Below, piece after piece: positions 26,081 through 36,163 of a stretch of 64,000 nucleotides of DNA (within the stretch, counting starts at the first letter, position 1; every line of letters starts with the position of its first letter). The position numbers were made by a program, and so were the translations under genes. Under the pieces are notes generated by a model that saw only the letters and a program-made list of their open reading frames with translations, was not told the DNA's origin and did no database searches. The stretch covers positions 62,001-126,000 of the forward strand of contig NZ_JARUVL010000004.1 of the NCBI RefSeq assembly GCF_030137545.1. Direction: 5' to 3'. Origin of the DNA: Virgibacillus sp. LDC-1. GTDB lineage: Bacteria > Bacillota > Bacilli > Bacillales > Amphibacillaceae.

Positions 26081-26083
26081 AAA

Positions 26084-26641
26084 GTGAAAGAAGCAGTCTT
26101 GAAAGATACGCGTGATAAGATGGAACAAGCAGTACAAGCATTTTCCAGAAGTCTTGCGACAGTAAGAGCGGGAAGAGCGAATCCTAGTCTTTTAGACAGT
26201 GTGTATGTTGACTATTACGGAGCCTCTACACCTCTAAATCAGCTTGCTACGGTTTCAGCTCCAGAAGCTCGTTTATTAGTCATTACTCCTTACGATAAAA
26301 CAGCTGTAGGTGAAATTGAAAAAGCGATTCAAAAGGCAGATTTAGGCTTATCTCCATCTAGTGATGGGAATGTGATTCGCATTAATATTCCACCTTTAAC
26401 TGAAGAAAGACGCAAAGATTTAGTTAAAGTAGTCGGCAAATACGCAGAGGAAGCACGCGTGCAAATTAGAAATATTCGTCGTGATGCCAATGATCGCTTG
26501 AAAAAACTTGAGAAAGACAGTGAAATCACGGAAGATGAACTTCGTCAGTCTCAGGATGATGTACAAAAAGAAACAGATAATTTCACTGGTAAAATTGATC
26601 AGCTTGCAAAAACAAAAGAAAACGAAATTATGGAAGTTTAG
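26084..26641 (+). CDS. frr: Ribosome recycling factor
   Basis: RRF splits post-termination ribosomes with EF-G. The 185-residue product has the full family sequence: [60 protein letters not shown] and [15 protein letters not shown], ending IMEV as in other Bacillus RRF. It starts with GTG 26084, with GGGGG upstream at about 26070. It is followed by a strong terminator, so pyrH-frr form a short unit. Confidence 0.98.
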   Translation: MKEAVLKDTRDKMEQAVQAFSRSLATVRAGRANPSLLDSVYVDYYGASTPLNQLATVSAPEARLLVITPYDKTAVGEIEKAIQKADLGLSPSSDGNVIRINIPPLTEERRKDLVKVVGKYAEEARVQIRNIRRDANDRLKKLEKDSEITEDELRQSQDDVQKETDNFTGKIDQLAKTKENEIMEV

Positions 26642-26718
26642 TCTTAAAACGATTAGAACCCACAATCCATAGAAGATTTATTAACATGCTTTCATCGGGT
26701 GAAAACAAATAAGATGCA

Positions 26719-26752
26719 AAAAGCCCTCTTGTTTAAGAGGGCTTTTGTTTTT
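26719..26752 (+). terminator. Intrinsic terminator after frr
   Basis: Perfect 12-bp stem AAAAGCCCTCTT/AAGAGGGCTTTT with loop GTTT and a following T-rich run. It is nearly symmetrical and could act in both directions. Confidence 0.92.
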
Positions 26753-26793
26753 CGAATAGATGAAAACTAGGTATAATGAAGAATGGATTTTCA

Positions 26794-26802
26794 TGTTATA
26801 AT
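26794..26802 (+). promoter_or_regulatory. Extended -10 promoter candidate for uppS
   Basis: TGTTATAAT (TG, one base, TATAAT) matches the extended -10 consensus exactly; no good -35 is seen at 17 bases. A second TATAAT is at 26772-26777. Either would start transcription about 80-110 bases before uppS; the rest of the gap 26803-26895 shows nothing else clear. Confidence 0.5.
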
Positions 26803-26895
26803 AATGATTCAATATCTTTTCTTATCATATATATATAGTGTAGGATTCTATGGATTGTTTGCTGAGAACAATCTTCAATATTCGGAGGACAATTT

Positions 26896-27657
26896 ATGTC
26901 GATAAAACTTCCATTTTTAAAAAAGAAACAAAAAAAGCCATTAAACGATTTTGAGCTTATAAATATCCCTTCCCATGTGGCCATTATCATGGATGGAAAT
27001 GGGAGATGGGCAAAAAAAAGAGGACTACCACGTATTGCGGGGCATAAAGCGGGTATGGATACCGTTCAAACAACTGTGAGGGCTGCAGTGAAATATGAGG
27101 TTGATGTTCTAACCTTATTTACATTTTCCACTGAAAATTGGAAGCGGCCGAAGCTAGAAGTTGATTTTTTGATGAAACTTCCGAAAGAGTTTCTACATAA
27201 ATATTTACCAGAATTAATGGAAAATAATGTTCGAGTAGAGACAATTGGAGATTTTGATTCGTTACCTGCACATACGAGAGAAGCGGTTCAGCATGCGAAA
27301 GAACAAACGAAAGACAATGATGGATTATTACTCAATTTTGCTTTGAATTATGGGGGTAGAGATGAGATAATCCAAGCAATGAAACAAATTGTTACAGATG
27401 TAGAACAGCAACAGCTTTCAGCTGAGTCACTAGATGAACATGTTTTTGCTAACTATTTGTATACGAAAGGGCTGTCAGATCCAGACTTACTCATTCGTAC
27501 AAGTGGTGAACAACGAATAAGTAATTTTTTACTCTGGCAATTAGCTTACTCAGAATTTTGGTTTACAGAGACTTATTGGCCAGATTTTACAGAAGAAAAA
27601 TTTGTAGAGGCGCTTCAGGATTATCAGCTTCGGAAGCGACGCTATGGAGGATTATAA
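26896..27657 (+). CDS. uppS: Undecaprenyl pyrophosphate synthase UppS
   Basis: UppS makes the C55 lipid carrier for peptidoglycan and teichoic acid from FPP and isopentenyl pyrophosphate. The 253-residue product has the catalytic Asp33 in VAIIMDGNGRWAKKRGLPR, GHKAGMDTVQ, LTLFTFSTENWKRP, LNFALNYGGRDEI and the C-terminal DLLIRTSGEQRISNFLLWQ with the substrate-binding Arg residues. GGAGGAC lies upstream of ATG 26896. It needs isopentenyl pyrophosphate, relevant because the dxr gene usually found two genes downstream is missing here. Confidence 0.97.
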   Translation: MSIKLPFLKKKQKKPLNDFELINIPSHVAIIMDGNGRWAKKRGLPRIAGHKAGMDTVQTTVRAAVKYEVDVLTLFTFSTENWKRPKLEVDFLMKLPKEFLHKYLPELMENNVRVETIGDFDSLPAHTREAVQHAKEQTKDNDGLLLNFALNYGGRDEIIQAMKQIVTDVEQQQLSAESLDEHVFANYLYTKGLSDPDLLIRTSGEQRISNFLLWQLAYSEFWFTETYWPDFTEEKFVEALQDYQLRKRRYGGL

Positions 27658-27672
27658 GGTGATGATAATCAA

Positions 27673-28446
27673 ATGAAGCAACGGATAATTACCGCAAGCT
27701 GGGCATTACTTATTTTTATTCCAATTTTAATTTATGGCAATTGGCCATTTACAGTTTTGTTATATGCATTAGCGACAATTGCTTTAATTGAGTTTATGCG
27801 TATGGGAAAAATACCTTTATTTTCTTTTCCGGCGTTACTTGCTATTGCTGTTCTTTGGTTATTATTAGACCGTAACTTGATGACTTTTTTTACGAAGGCC
27901 GAATGGCTTATGCTGTTCGTATTGCTAATTCTAGCTTTTACAGTGGTTATTAAGAATAAATTCACCTTTGAGAATGCTGGTTTTGTTATTTTAGCTACGA
28001 TTTATGTTGGAATGGGTTTTTATTATTTTCTAGAAACCCGTGCTGATGGGTTAGCTAAGATTTTCTTTGTACTATTACTCGTTTACGCAACGGATACAGG
28101 AGCTTATTTCGTTGGTAAAGCATTGGGAAAACATAAGCTCTGGCCAGAAATTAGTCCGAATAAAACAATTGAAGGAGCAATTGGCGGCATTGTTTTAGCC
28201 GCTATTGTAGGTATTGTTTTTCAATTAATGTATCCATTTGAATTATCTATGTCAGCTGTACTAGGCGTAACGGTACTTGTCTCTATTTTTGGACAAGTAG
28301 GTGACTTAGTTGAATCTGCCTTTAAGCGTCATTTTGGCGTAAAAGATTCTGGAAATATTTTACCAGGCCATGGTGGCATCCTTGACCGATTTGACAGCTT
28401 GATTTTCGTGTTTCCAATGCTTCACTTTATTCAGTTTATCCATTGA
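27673..28446 (+). CDS. cdsA: Phosphatidate cytidylyltransferase CdsA
   Basis: CdsA makes CDP-diacylglycerol, the precursor of membrane phospholipids. The 257-residue product is a multi-pass membrane protein ending in the family signature: SAFKRHFGVKDSGNILPGHGG followed by ILDRFDSL, at about residues 216-244, with the metal- and CTP-binding residues. Upstream, YATDTGAYFVGKALGKHKLWPEISPNKT is also typical. AAGGTGAT precedes ATG 27673, 15 bases after uppS. In B. subtilis dxr follows directly; here a promoter region and rseP follow. Confidence 0.96.
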   Translation: MKQRIITASWALLIFIPILIYGNWPFTVLLYALATIALIEFMRMGKIPLFSFPALLAIAVLWLLLDRNLMTFFTKAEWLMLFVLLILAFTVVIKNKFTFENAGFVILATIYVGMGFYYFLETRADGLAKIFFVLLLVYATDTGAYFVGKALGKHKLWPEISPNKTIEGAIGGIVLAAIVGIVFQLMYPFELSMSAVLGVTVLVSIFGQVGDLVESAFKRHFGVKDSGNILPGHGGILDRFDSLIFVFPMLHFIQFIH

Positions 28447-28488
28447 ATAAAATTAGTTTTAATTAGGAAAACAGATAAATATAATATA

Positions 28489-28517
28489 TTTATTATATAT
28501 AAAACATATGGTATAGT
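28489..28517 (+). promoter_or_regulatory. Possible promoter upstream of rseP
   Basis: TTTATT (28489-28494), 17-base spacer, TATAGT (28512-28517). The -35 is poor. The same pair with the same spacing occurs upstream of ymfC at 57524-57552. It lies in the cdsA-rseP gap where dxr would normally be. Confidence 0.4.
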
Positions 28518-28615
28518 GTAAACTAATTAATAGAAAGACAAGATCGTTTTAAAAGAACTGGTTATGGATACAAGAAAGGAATTTTCTCCCTAATTTTTAA
28601 AGGATGGTGCAGCAT

Positions 28616-29875
28616 TTGAATACAATTATTGCGTTTATTTTTATGTTTGGACTGCTTGTATTCATTCACGAGCTAGGCCACTTAATCTTTGCCAAGAGAG
28701 CTGGAATGCTTGCACGTGAATTTGCAATCGGATTTGGTCCAAAAATCTTTGCCTTTACAAAAAATGAGACACTATATACGATTCGATTACTGCCAATCGG
28801 TGGTTATGTTCGCGTTGCTGGTGAAGATCCAGAAATAATTGAATTAAAGCCTGGCCACCATATTGGTCTTGAGTTTAACGAAGATAACTGTGTAAATAAA
28901 ATTATTGTAAATAATAAGTCAAAGCATCCGAATGCGCGAGTAATTGAAGTAGAGTACGCCGACTTAGATCATCAGCTTGTTATTGAAGGCTATGATACGG
29001 ATAATGAGGAAGAAAAGCTTCGTTTTAAAGTAGATCCAAAGGCATTTTTTGTGATGGATGAAAAAGAAACACAAATTGCCCCATTTGATCGTCAATTTGC
29101 TTCTAAAAGTATTCGTCAACGTGCCATGCAGCTTTTTGCTGGACCAATGATGAACTTCTTACTTGCTATGGTTCTGTTCTTAATAATTGGTACCATTCAA
29201 GGGGTTCCTGTAGAGCAAGCTGCAATTAATGATGTACAGCCAGGAAGCCCTGCAGCAACAGCAGGTTTTCAAAGCGGGGATGAAATTATTGAGATCGATG
29301 GAAATCCTGTTTCAACGTGGGAGGAATTTACGGAAATCGTTCGAGAAAATCCGGAGAATGAGCTGCAAATGGTTGTAAAACGGGATGATTCTACAGAGAC
29401 ATTAACGGTTACACCTAAAAAAGTCGAAGCTCAGGATATGGTAATTGGTCAAATCGGTGTGCGCCAAGCATTTGAAAAGTCCTTTTTAGGTGCGTTTCAA
29501 TATGGTGTTGTAAAAACTTATGACACAACAAAGCTAATTTTAACGAATTTGTTTATGTTGATTACTGGTCAGTACTCGATTGACATGTTATCAGGTCCAG
29601 TAGGAATTTATGATGTAACTGACCAAGTGGTTCAAACTGGTTTTATGAATTTCCTCATGTGGACAGCGATTTTAAGTGTTAACCTTGGAATCGTCAACCT
29701 TGTACCATTACCTGCATTGGATGGTGGCAGGTTAATGTTTATTGCAATTGAAGCGGTTCGCGGTAAACCTATGGATCCGCAAAAAGAAGGAATTGTCCAC
29801 TTTATCGGTTTTGCGTTACTTATGCTTTTAATGATCATTGTAACGTGGAATGATATACAACGACTCTTTTTATAA
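28616..29875 (+). CDS. rseP: Site-2 intramembrane metalloprotease RseP/RasP
   Basis: RasP cuts anti-sigma factors and other membrane proteins within the membrane. The 419-residue product has HELGH at residues 18-22 in the first membrane helix, a PDZ domain at about 190-275 (QPGSPAATAGFQSGDEIIEI), and the third zinc ligand in LVPLPALDGGRLMF near 366. An insert after VAGEDPEIIELKPG is normal for Bacillus RasP. I chose TTG 28616, giving MNTIIAF as in B. subtilis RasP; an ATG at 28604 is possible but has no ribosome binding site before it. Neither dxr before it nor proS after it is present. Confidence 0.93.
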   Translation: MNTIIAFIFMFGLLVFIHELGHLIFAKRAGMLAREFAIGFGPKIFAFTKNETLYTIRLLPIGGYVRVAGEDPEIIELKPGHHIGLEFNEDNCVNKIIVNNKSKHPNARVIEVEYADLDHQLVIEGYDTDNEEEKLRFKVDPKAFFVMDEKETQIAPFDRQFASKSIRQRAMQLFAGPMMNFLLAMVLFLIIGTIQGVPVEQAAINDVQPGSPAATAGFQSGDEIIEIDGNPVSTWEEFTEIVRENPENELQMVVKRDDSTETLTVTPKKVEAQDMVIGQIGVRQAFEKSFLGAFQYGVVKTYDTTKLILTNLFMLITGQYSIDMLSGPVGIYDVTDQVVQTGFMNFLMWTAILSVNLGIVNLVPLPALDGGRLMFIAIEAVRGKPMDPQKEGIVHFIGFALLMLLMIIVTWNDIQRLFL

Positions 29876-29903
29876 TTGCTTTTAGTGTGCTTGAAACGAA
29901 TAG

Positions 29904-29935
29904 AAACCCTTGTCTGTTATTGTGGCAAGGGTTTT
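29904..29935 (+). terminator. CAAGGG-type terminator hairpin between rseP and polC
   Basis: AAACCCTTG (29904-29912) pairs with CAAGGGTTT (29926-29934), nine pairs with a 13-base loop, then TCC. It lies 28 bases after the rseP stop and 46 bases before the polC ATG. The same stem core recurs at 35523 and 54866. Confidence 0.7.
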
Positions 29936-29980
29936 CCATTATGATTATGGATTTAGATGGCTTTTCCAGGAGGCATAACA

Positions 29981-32900
29981 ATGGACATATCAAAAAAAGA
30001 AAAAATGATGATTTTACTACAACAGCTCCAAATATCTGAAGAATATGCAGGGTATTTAAATGATAGTACATTAGAACGCCTAGAGGTTTTTAAGCAAGAT
30101 AAAAAATGGCATTTCTATATCCAAGTATTAAATGTTTTGCCGCTTACGGTTTATCAGCTGATTTCTGCAAAACTTCATGAGACATTTCATCATATCGCTC
30201 AAACAGAGCTAACGATTATTGCACAGTCAAATGAGTGTGACAAGGAAACTATTCTGGAATATTGGCAGCATTTTGTTCAATCGACTCCAATCTCACCAGG
30301 TTATCGTGATCAAGTTTGTGGACAAGCGCCTTCTATTGTAAATCATAAATTAGCATTAGTTGCTAGGAATGACGCAGAAGCACATGCGCTAAAAAAGAAG
30401 CTCGAACCTGATTTTCACCAATTTTGCAAAAAAGTTGGCTTGCCAGCGTTCCCATTTGTTATCGAAGTAAAAAATGAGCAGGAAGCAATACAAGCATTTA
30501 GAAAACAAAAGGCAGCAGAAGATCAACAATTGATCCTTAAAACAATGCAGGAAAAAGAAAAACGGGATCAGGAAAAACAACAAGGAGGAGACGATAAACC
30601 GTTCGTGCTTGGCTATAAAATTCAGGATGAGCCAATGTCTATGGAAGAAATACAAGAAGAAGAGCGACGTATAACTGTTCAAGGGTATGTATTTGCCGTA
30701 GATATACGTAAATTACGTTCGGGTCGAAGTCTATTAATTGCAAAAGCAACAGATTATACAGATTCGCTACAAATAAAAATGTTTTCTAAAAATGACGAGG
30801 ATGCTGCGACTTTTGAGAAATTAAAAAAAGGAATGTGGATTAAAGCGAGAGGTAGCATTCAAACAGACATGTATTCTAATGAGCTTGCGATGATGGCGAA
30901 TGATATACATGAAGTAACCGTAGCAGTAAAGCAGGATACTGCTCCAGATGAAGAAAAAAGAGTGGAGCTACACGCACATACGACGATGAGTCAAATCGAT
31001 GCGGTTGTTTCACCTTCTAGACTCGTTGAACAAGCAGCAAAATGGGGGCATAAAGCAGTTGCCATTACAGACCATGCAGGAGTACAAGGCTTCCCGGATG
31101 CTTTTCATGCTGGAAAAAAGCATGGAATAAAGGTGCTATATGGCGTAGAAGTAAACCTTGTAGATGACGGTGTTCCAATTGCTTATAATGAACAGGATAT
31201 TGACTTGGAAACAGGTACATATGTTGTATTTGATGTGGAAACGACTGGACTTTCAGCCGTATATGATACGATTATCGAGTTAGCTGGGGTGAAAATCCAT
31301 CAAGGTGAAATTATTGATCGTTTTGAAGCATTTGCAAATCCACACCACCCCTTATCACAAACAACAATAGAACTAACAGGTATAACCGATGAGATGGTAA
31401 AGGATGCGCCAGAAATTGCAGAAGTGTTAAAGGATTTTGAGAAATGGGCACGGGATTCTATCCTAGTTGCACACAATGCAAGCTTTGATATTGGCTTTTT
31501 AAATCAAGGCTATAAGAGGATTGAATATAACCAAGTAGAACAGCCTGTTATTGATACGTTAGAGCTTGCACGCTTTTTATTTCCCGAGTTGAAAAATCAC
31601 CGTTTAAATACATTGTGTAAGCATCTAGATATCGAACTAACACAGCACCACCGTGCAATATACGATGCGGAGGCTACTGGCTACCTGATGTGGAAGCTGC
31701 TGCAGCTTCTCTTAAAACGAGAAATTACCAACCATTTACAGCTTAACAATCATATGGGAGAGGGCAATGCGTATCAGCGCTCACGACCTTATCACTGCAC
31801 ATTATTAGCACAAAATGAAACAGGGTTAAAAAACATCTATAAGCTTGTTTCGCATGCACATATTGATTATTTCTATCGCGTTCCACGAGTACCTCGATCA
31901 TTACTACAAAAACTGCGAGACGGAATTTTAATTGGTACAGCATGTGATAAAGGAGAAGTATTTGAGACGATGATGCAAAAATCAGCAGAGGAAGCAGAAA
32001 AGGCTGCTGCATTTTATGATTATATTGAAATACAGCCTCCAGCGAATTTTGTACATTTAATGGAAAAGGAACTCGTTCAAAATGAAGCACAGCTTTTAGA
32101 TATTATACGGAAACTAGTTGAACTAGGTAAACGAATGGATAAAATCGTTGTAGCAACTGGTAACGTACATTATATTGAAGATCATGAAAAGATGTATCGT
32201 CAAATTTTAATAGCTTCTCAAGCTGGTAATCCATTAAATAGACAACAACTACCTGATACACCGTTTAGAACAACTAGTGAAATGCTAGAATGCTTTGATT
32301 TTCTCGGGAAAGAGGTAGCTAAAGAAGTTGTTGTAACAAATACGCAAGCTTTAGCAGATCAAATTGAAGAAGTAGCTCCTGTAAAAGACGGCCTATACAC
32401 ACCGACAATCGAAGGTGCTGACCAAGAAATCCGTGATCTATGCTATAGCCGGGCGGAAAGTATATATGGAAATCCGGTACCACAAATCGTTGTTGATCGA
32501 CTAGAAAAAGAATTAGCAAGTATTATTGGACATGGTTTCGCTGTAATTTATCTTATTTCTCATAAACTAGTAAAGAAGTCACTTGATGACGGCTATTTAG
32601 TAGGATCAAGGGGATCAGTTGGTTCTTCACTAGTTGCAACGATGACAGAAATAACAGAGGTAAATCCTTTACCACCTCATTACGTGTGCGCTGCATGTCA
32701 TTATCATGAGTTTATTACAGATGGTTCCGTCGGAAGTGGATTTGATTTACCTGATAAAACATGTCCAAACTGTCAAGCTTCCTTAACGAAGGATGGACAG
32801 GACATTCCTTTTGAAACATTTCTTGGTTTTAAAGGAGATAAAGTTCCAGATATTGATTTAAACTTCTCAGGTGAATATCAACCAAAAGCACATAATTATA

Positions 32901-34267
32901 CAAAGGTGTTATTTGGAGAAGACAATGTTTACCGCGCAGGAACGATTGGAACGATAGCCGAAAAAACGGCATTTGGGTATGTAAAGGGGTATGCATCTGA
33001 TAAGCAGCTCGTGTTAAAGGCAGCGGAAGTAGAACGGCTCGTACAAGGCTGTACTGGAGTTAAGCGAACAACTGGCCAGCATCCAGGAGGAATTATTGTT
33101 GTTCCTGGAGATAAGGAAATATATGATTTTACACCTATTCAATATCCTGCTGATGATCGTAATAGTGAATGGCGTACAACACATTTTGATTTCCATTCGA
33201 TCCACGATAATTTACTAAAGTTGGATATACTTGGACACGATGATCCAACCGTAATTAGAATGCTGCAAGATCTAAGTGGAATTGATCCGAAAACAATCCC
33301 TACGGACGATGCCGAAGTGATGAAAATATTTTCAGGAACTTCATCACTAGGAGTTACAGCTGAGCAAATTAATTGTAAGACTGGAACATTAGGTGTACCT
33401 GAGTTTGGAACGAAATTTGTACGACAAATGTTGGAAGATACAAAGCCAACAACCTTTGCAGAGCTTGTCATTATTTCTGGTCTTTCTCATGGAACAGATG
33501 TATGGCTTGGAAATGCGCAGGAGCTTATTAACGATGGAATATGTCAGCTCCCAGATGTTATCGGTTGTCGTGATGATATTATGGTGTACTTGATGCATAA
33601 AGGACTTGATGCCTCGTTAGCATTTAAAATTATGGAGTCGGTTCGTAAAGGGAAAGGATTACAGGATGAATGGATAATTGAAATGAAAAAGCAAGGCGTA
33701 CCAGATTGGTATATTGAATCCTGTAAAAAGATTAAATATATGTTCCCGAAAGCACACGCTGCCGCTTATGTGTTAATGGCGGTTCGAATTGCATATTTTA
33801 AAGTGCATTATCCAATCTTATTTTATGCTGCATATTTCACAGTAAGAGCAGATGATTTTGACCTTGATACGATGGTGAAAGGGTCTGATGCAATGAAACA
33901 GAAGATATCTGTAATTGCTCAGAAGGGAAACGATGCCTCTCCAAAAGAGAAAAACCTGTTAACCGTATTAGAAATTGCTTTAGAAATGTGTGAAAGAGGC
34001 TTTTCTTTTAAAAAGGTTGATCTATATAAATCTAGCGCAACCGAGTTTATTGTCGAAGGTGATGCGTTAATTCCACCTTTTAATGCAGTAGATGGCCTTG
34101 GTACAAATGCGGCCATTAACATTGTAAAAGCTCGAGAAGAAGGAGAGTTTCTATCAAAGGAAGATTTACGTGAAAGAAGTAAAATATCTAAAACTGTCCT
34201 TGAATATCTTGATAATCATGGCTGTTTAGAAGGCATGGCTGAAAAAAATCAACTTTCATTGTTTTAA
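29981..34267 (+). CDS. polC: DNA polymerase III alpha subunit PolC (Gram-positive type)
   Basis: PolC is the essential replicative polymerase with built-in proofreading. The 1428-residue product has, in order: an N-terminal domain; an OB fold near 230-310; a split PHP domain starting near 327 ([20 protein letters not shown]); a DEDD exonuclease near 412-575 ([11 protein letters not shown], then [14 protein letters not shown]); a zinc finger near 900-930 ([14 protein letters not shown]); and the polymerase palm with GSRGSVGSS and the catalytic [11 protein letters not shown] near 956. The true start is ATG 29981, seven bases after AGGAGG; the in-frame ATG at 29957 precedes that site. The length is normal, and no proS precedes it. 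Confidence 0.98.
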   Translation: MDISKKEKMMILLQQLQISEEYAGYLNDSTLERLEVFKQDKKWHFYIQVLNVLPLTVYQLISAKLHETFHHIAQTELTIIAQSNECDKETILEYWQHFVQSTPISPGYRDQVCGQAPSIVNHKLALVARNDAEAHALKKKLEPDFHQFCKKVGLPAFPFVIEVKNEQEAIQAFRKQKAAEDQQLILKTMQEKEKRDQEKQQGGDDKPFVLGYKIQDEPMSMEEIQEEERRITVQGYVFAVDIRKLRSGRSLLIAKATDYTDSLQIKMFSKNDEDAATFEKLKKGMWIKARGSIQTDMYSNELAMMANDIHEVTVAVKQDTAPDEEKRVELHAHTTMSQIDAVVSPSRLVEQAAKWGHKAVAITDHAGVQGFPDAFHAGKKHGIKVLYGVEVNLVDDGVPIAYNEQDIDLETGTYVVFDVETTGLSAVYDTIIELAGVKIHQGEIIDRFEAFANPHHPLSQTTIELTGITDEMVKDAPEIAEVLKDFEKWARDSILVAHNASFDIGFLNQGYKRIEYNQVEQPVIDTLELARFLFPELKNHRLNTLCKHLDIELTQHHRAIYDAEATGYLMWKLLQLLLKREITNHLQLNNHMGEGNAYQRSRPYHCTLLAQNETGLKNIYKLVSHAHIDYFYRVPRVPRSLLQKLRDGILIGTACDKGEVFETMMQKSAEEAEKAAAFYDYIEIQPPANFVHLMEKELVQNEAQLLDIIRKLVELGKRMDKIVVATGNVHYIEDHEKMYRQILIASQAGNPLNRQQLPDTPFRTTSEMLECFDFLGKEVAKEVVVTNTQALADQIEEVAPVKDGLYTPTIEGADQEIRDLCYSRAESIYGNPVPQIVVDRLEKELASIIGHGFAVIYLISHKLVKKSLDDGYLVGSRGSVGSSLVATMTEITEVNPLPPHYVCAACHYHEFITDGSVGSGFDLPDKTCPNCQASLTKDGQDIPFETFLGFKGDKVPDIDLNFSGEYQPKAHNYTKVLFGEDNVYRAGTIGTIAEKTAFGYVKGYASDKQLVLKAAEVERLVQGCTGVKRTTGQHPGGIIVVPGDKEIYDFTPIQYPADDRNSEWRTTHFDFHSIHDNLLKLDILGHDDPTVIRMLQDLSGIDPKTIPTDDAEVMKIFSGTSSLGVTAEQINCKTGTLGVPEFGTKFVRQMLEDTKPTTFAELVIISGLSHGTDVWLGNAQELINDGICQLPDVIGCRDDIMVYLMHKGLDASLAFKIMESVRKGKGLQDEWIIEMKKQGVPDWYIESCKKIKYMFPKAHAAAYVLMAVRIAYFKVHYPILFYAAYFTVRADDFDLDTMVKGSDAMKQKISVIAQKGNDASPKEKNLLTVLEIALEMCERGFSFKKVDLYKSSATEFIVEGDALIPPFNAVDGLGTNAAINIVKAREEGEFLSKEDLRERSKISKTVLEYLDNHGCLEGMAEKNQLSLF

Positions 34268-34295
34268 TAAATAGCATATGAAAAACATAGGGCTG

Positions 34296-34341
34296 AAAAA
34301 GGTCAGGGCGTACATCTTTCGATGGACTACCTGACCTTTTT
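34296..34341 (+). terminator. Intrinsic terminator after polC
   Basis: AAAAAGGTCAGG (34296-34307) pairs perfectly with CCTGACCTTTTT (34330-34341), and the inner GTACATC/GATGGAC adds further pairs. This ends the polC unit. Confidence 0.88.
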
Positions 34342-34420
34342 AAAGGAATGTGAAAATAGAAGAACTTAATTAATACATCCCATCTCTTCCATATCTTTTT
34401 AGTGCCTAAGTAATTTATTT

Positions 34421-34448
34421 TTGCTAGTAAAATGGAACATGGTACAAT
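34421..34448 (+). promoter_or_regulatory. Likely sigma-A promoter of the STAS gene
   Basis: TTGCTA (34421-34426), 16-base spacer, TACAAT (34443-34448). With the polC terminator upstream, it makes the STAS gene a one-gene unit with a leader of about 50 bases. Confidence 0.65.
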
Positions 34449-34506
34449 AAATCTAGTTTAAACTACGTATATGTTTATTAGATAGCAATAAAAGGGGGCC
34501 TGGATT

Positions 34507-35322
34507 GTGGCGTTTAAAAATGAAAAGGATATTCGAACTTTTTTAAAGGCAAATCGAGATATTTTTGAAAAACGTTTGTTAGTTCAAGCTAAAACAGTAA
34601 AAGATAAGATTGAAGAAATTAAAGCAATCGGAAATATTAATCTTATTGCGAATGCAGAACGGCTCGTTCTACTTGTTGTTGACGAAGCAGACGAAGAAGT
34701 TGATTTATTCGCAAAACAAGAAGGTGGGTTATGGGCAAAATATGCTTTAACATTATCTTTTAAGCTTGAATGGGTACAGGCTATTCGTAGAACCCTCTGG
34801 GAGTTTTTATATGAGTGGGATAAATTAAATCAACATAAGCGTGCTGCAGAAGACTTTTATCAAATGGAAGAAAAAACAAATCAATTAATCGATCAATTTT
34901 TAAATGGTTTTTTTATAAGTTATTCCAAAGCGAAAGATGAATTAATCGAAGAACAACGGAAGCTTGTTGATAATTTGTCCGTGCCCATTATCCCGATCAC
35001 CCAAACGGTAAGTATTTTACCATTAATCGGTAGAATCGATTCTTACCGTGCGAATATTATTGAAGAAAAAGTTTTATTAGAAATTGGAAGATTGCGTGTT
35101 GAGACGTTGATAATGGATCTTTCAGGGATTGCACAGATGGATGAAGAAGCGATTCAACCCTTTTTGCGATTGTTAGATGGTATTGAAATGATGGGATGTC
35201 GTCCTGTAATTACCGGTTTACGGCCAGAAATTGTGCGGAGCATGGCAACATTAAACATTGACTTTGGTAAACGTGCGGAAACAAAAGGTACACTACAATC
35301 GGTATTACATAATTATTTGTAA
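34507..35322 (+). CDS. RsbR-type STAS domain protein (stressosome-like), orphan
   Basis: The 271-residue protein resembles RsbR-family stressosome proteins: a helical N-terminal half (about 1-150) and a C-terminal STAS domain. The STAS part has VPIIPITQTVSILPLIGRIDS near 160-180, MDLSGIAQMD near 202, and GCRPVITGLRPEIVRSMATL near 235. In RsbRA the two phosphorylated threonines lie in IDT and DLTG/DITG contexts; here both equivalents appear to be serine (IDS, DLSG). GTG 34507 has AAGGGGG upstream. No RsbS, RsbT or other stress gene is adjacent; it stands alone between polC and the rimP operon. Its N-terminal half is not a globin or LOV domain by any motif I can see. Confidence 0.8.
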   Translation: MAFKNEKDIRTFLKANRDIFEKRLLVQAKTVKDKIEEIKAIGNINLIANAERLVLLVVDEADEEVDLFAKQEGGLWAKYALTLSFKLEWVQAIRRTLWEFLYEWDKLNQHKRAAEDFYQMEEKTNQLIDQFLNGFFISYSKAKDELIEEQRKLVDNLSVPIIPITQTVSILPLIGRIDSYRANIIEEKVLLEIGRLRVETLIMDLSGIAQMDEEAIQPFLRLLDGIEMMGCRPVITGLRPEIVRSMATLNIDFGKRAETKGTLQSVLHNYL

Positions 35323-35404
35323 GCGCATAATATGAAAGCGTAGATGTTTTTGAGTTAATTTCTAAATGGAGAAGGATAACGTCCAATTTTTGTCAACAAC
35401 ATTG

Positions 35405-35433
35405 TTGCAACTTCCGAAGCATTGTGATATATT
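35405..35433 (+). promoter_or_regulatory. Likely sigma-A promoter of the rimP-nusA-infB operon
   Basis: TTGCAA (35405-35410), 17-base spacer, TATATT (35428-35433) preceded by TGA, an extended -10. Transcription would begin near 35440, giving a leader of about 240 bases that contains two hairpins. Confidence 0.7.
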
Positions 35434-35463
35434 TTTATTGTGAGTATTGATACGAATGGTTAC

Positions 35464-35491
35464 AAGAGTGGGAAAACGCCCACTCTTTCTT
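35464..35491 (+). terminator. Leader hairpin 1 (terminator/attenuator) of the rimP-nusA operon
   Basis: AAGAGTGGG (35464-35472) pairs perfectly with CCCACTCTT (35479-35487), six-base loop AAAACG, then TCTT. It lies about 25 bases after the likely start of transcription. In B. subtilis NusA is known to limit its own operon by termination in this leader; the same arrangement is inferred here. Confidence 0.75.
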
Positions 35492-35522
35492 CATACTATC
35501 ACCCATCATGCGTCAGATTTCT

Positions 35523-35552
35523 CCCTTGCCCATCGATTTTGGCAAGGGTTTT
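35523..35552 (+). terminator. Leader hairpin 2 (CAAGGG type) of the rimP-nusA operon
   Basis: CCCTTGCC (35523-35530) pairs with GGCAAGGG (35541-35548), ten-base loop, then TTTTAT. It follows hairpin 1 by 35 bases and lies 126 bases before the rimP start. The remaining leader 35553-35660 shows nothing else I can name. Confidence 0.7.
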
Positions 35553-35678
35553 ATATTGATAGCATTTTGGGAATGCCATTTAAAAGCACATCTAATTGGG
35601 TTCCAGTTCAAATGAAACGATGAAAATCGGCAATAATAATAACAACAAATTAATTACACAAAAAAAGGAGGATGGGTT

Positions 35679-36149
35679 TTGAGCTCACATGTTGTCAAGA
35701 CAACCGAGGAATTGGTTCAACCTATTTTGGATGAAAAAAATCTAGAATTAGTGGACGTTGAATATGTAAAAGAAGGAAAAAATTGGTTCTTGCGTGTGTA
35801 TATCGATAAAGTTGGTGGTATCGATATTATGGAATGTGGAGAAGTATCAGAACGATTAAGTGAAAAGCTCGACGAGGCAGATCCTGTTAAGGAAGCTTAT
35901 TTCCTAGAAGTATCCTCGCCAGGAGTAGAACGACCATTAAAAACAAAAGAGGATTTCCAAAAGCATATTGCCGATCATATTTTTGTTAAATTATATGAAC
36001 CCATTGATGGTGAAAAAGAATATGAAGGAACACTTTTAGCCTTTGTAAATGATGTAGCAACGATTGAATACAAAGTAAAAACACGGAAGAAAAAGGTAGA
36101 GATACCTTTTGATAAAATAGCAAAAGCAAGACTGGCAGTTGTATTTTAA
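35679..36149 (+). CDS. rimP: Ribosome maturation factor RimP
   Basis: RimP assists assembly of the small ribosomal subunit. The 156-residue product shows [36 protein letters not shown] and [20 protein letters not shown], the conserved core. The start is TTG 35679 with AAGGAGGATG at 35666-35675; the protein then begins [17 protein letters not shown], as in relatives. It is the first gene of the long operon and is 14 bases from nusA. Confidence 0.95.
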   Translation: MSSHVVKTTEELVQPILDEKNLELVDVEYVKEGKNWFLRVYIDKVGGIDIMECGEVSERLSEKLDEADPVKEAYFLEVSSPGVERPLKTKEDFQKHIADHIFVKLYEPIDGEKEYEGTLLAFVNDVATIEYKVKTRKKKVEIPFDKIAKARLAVVF

Positions 36150-36163
36150 AGGGGGAATAAAAG

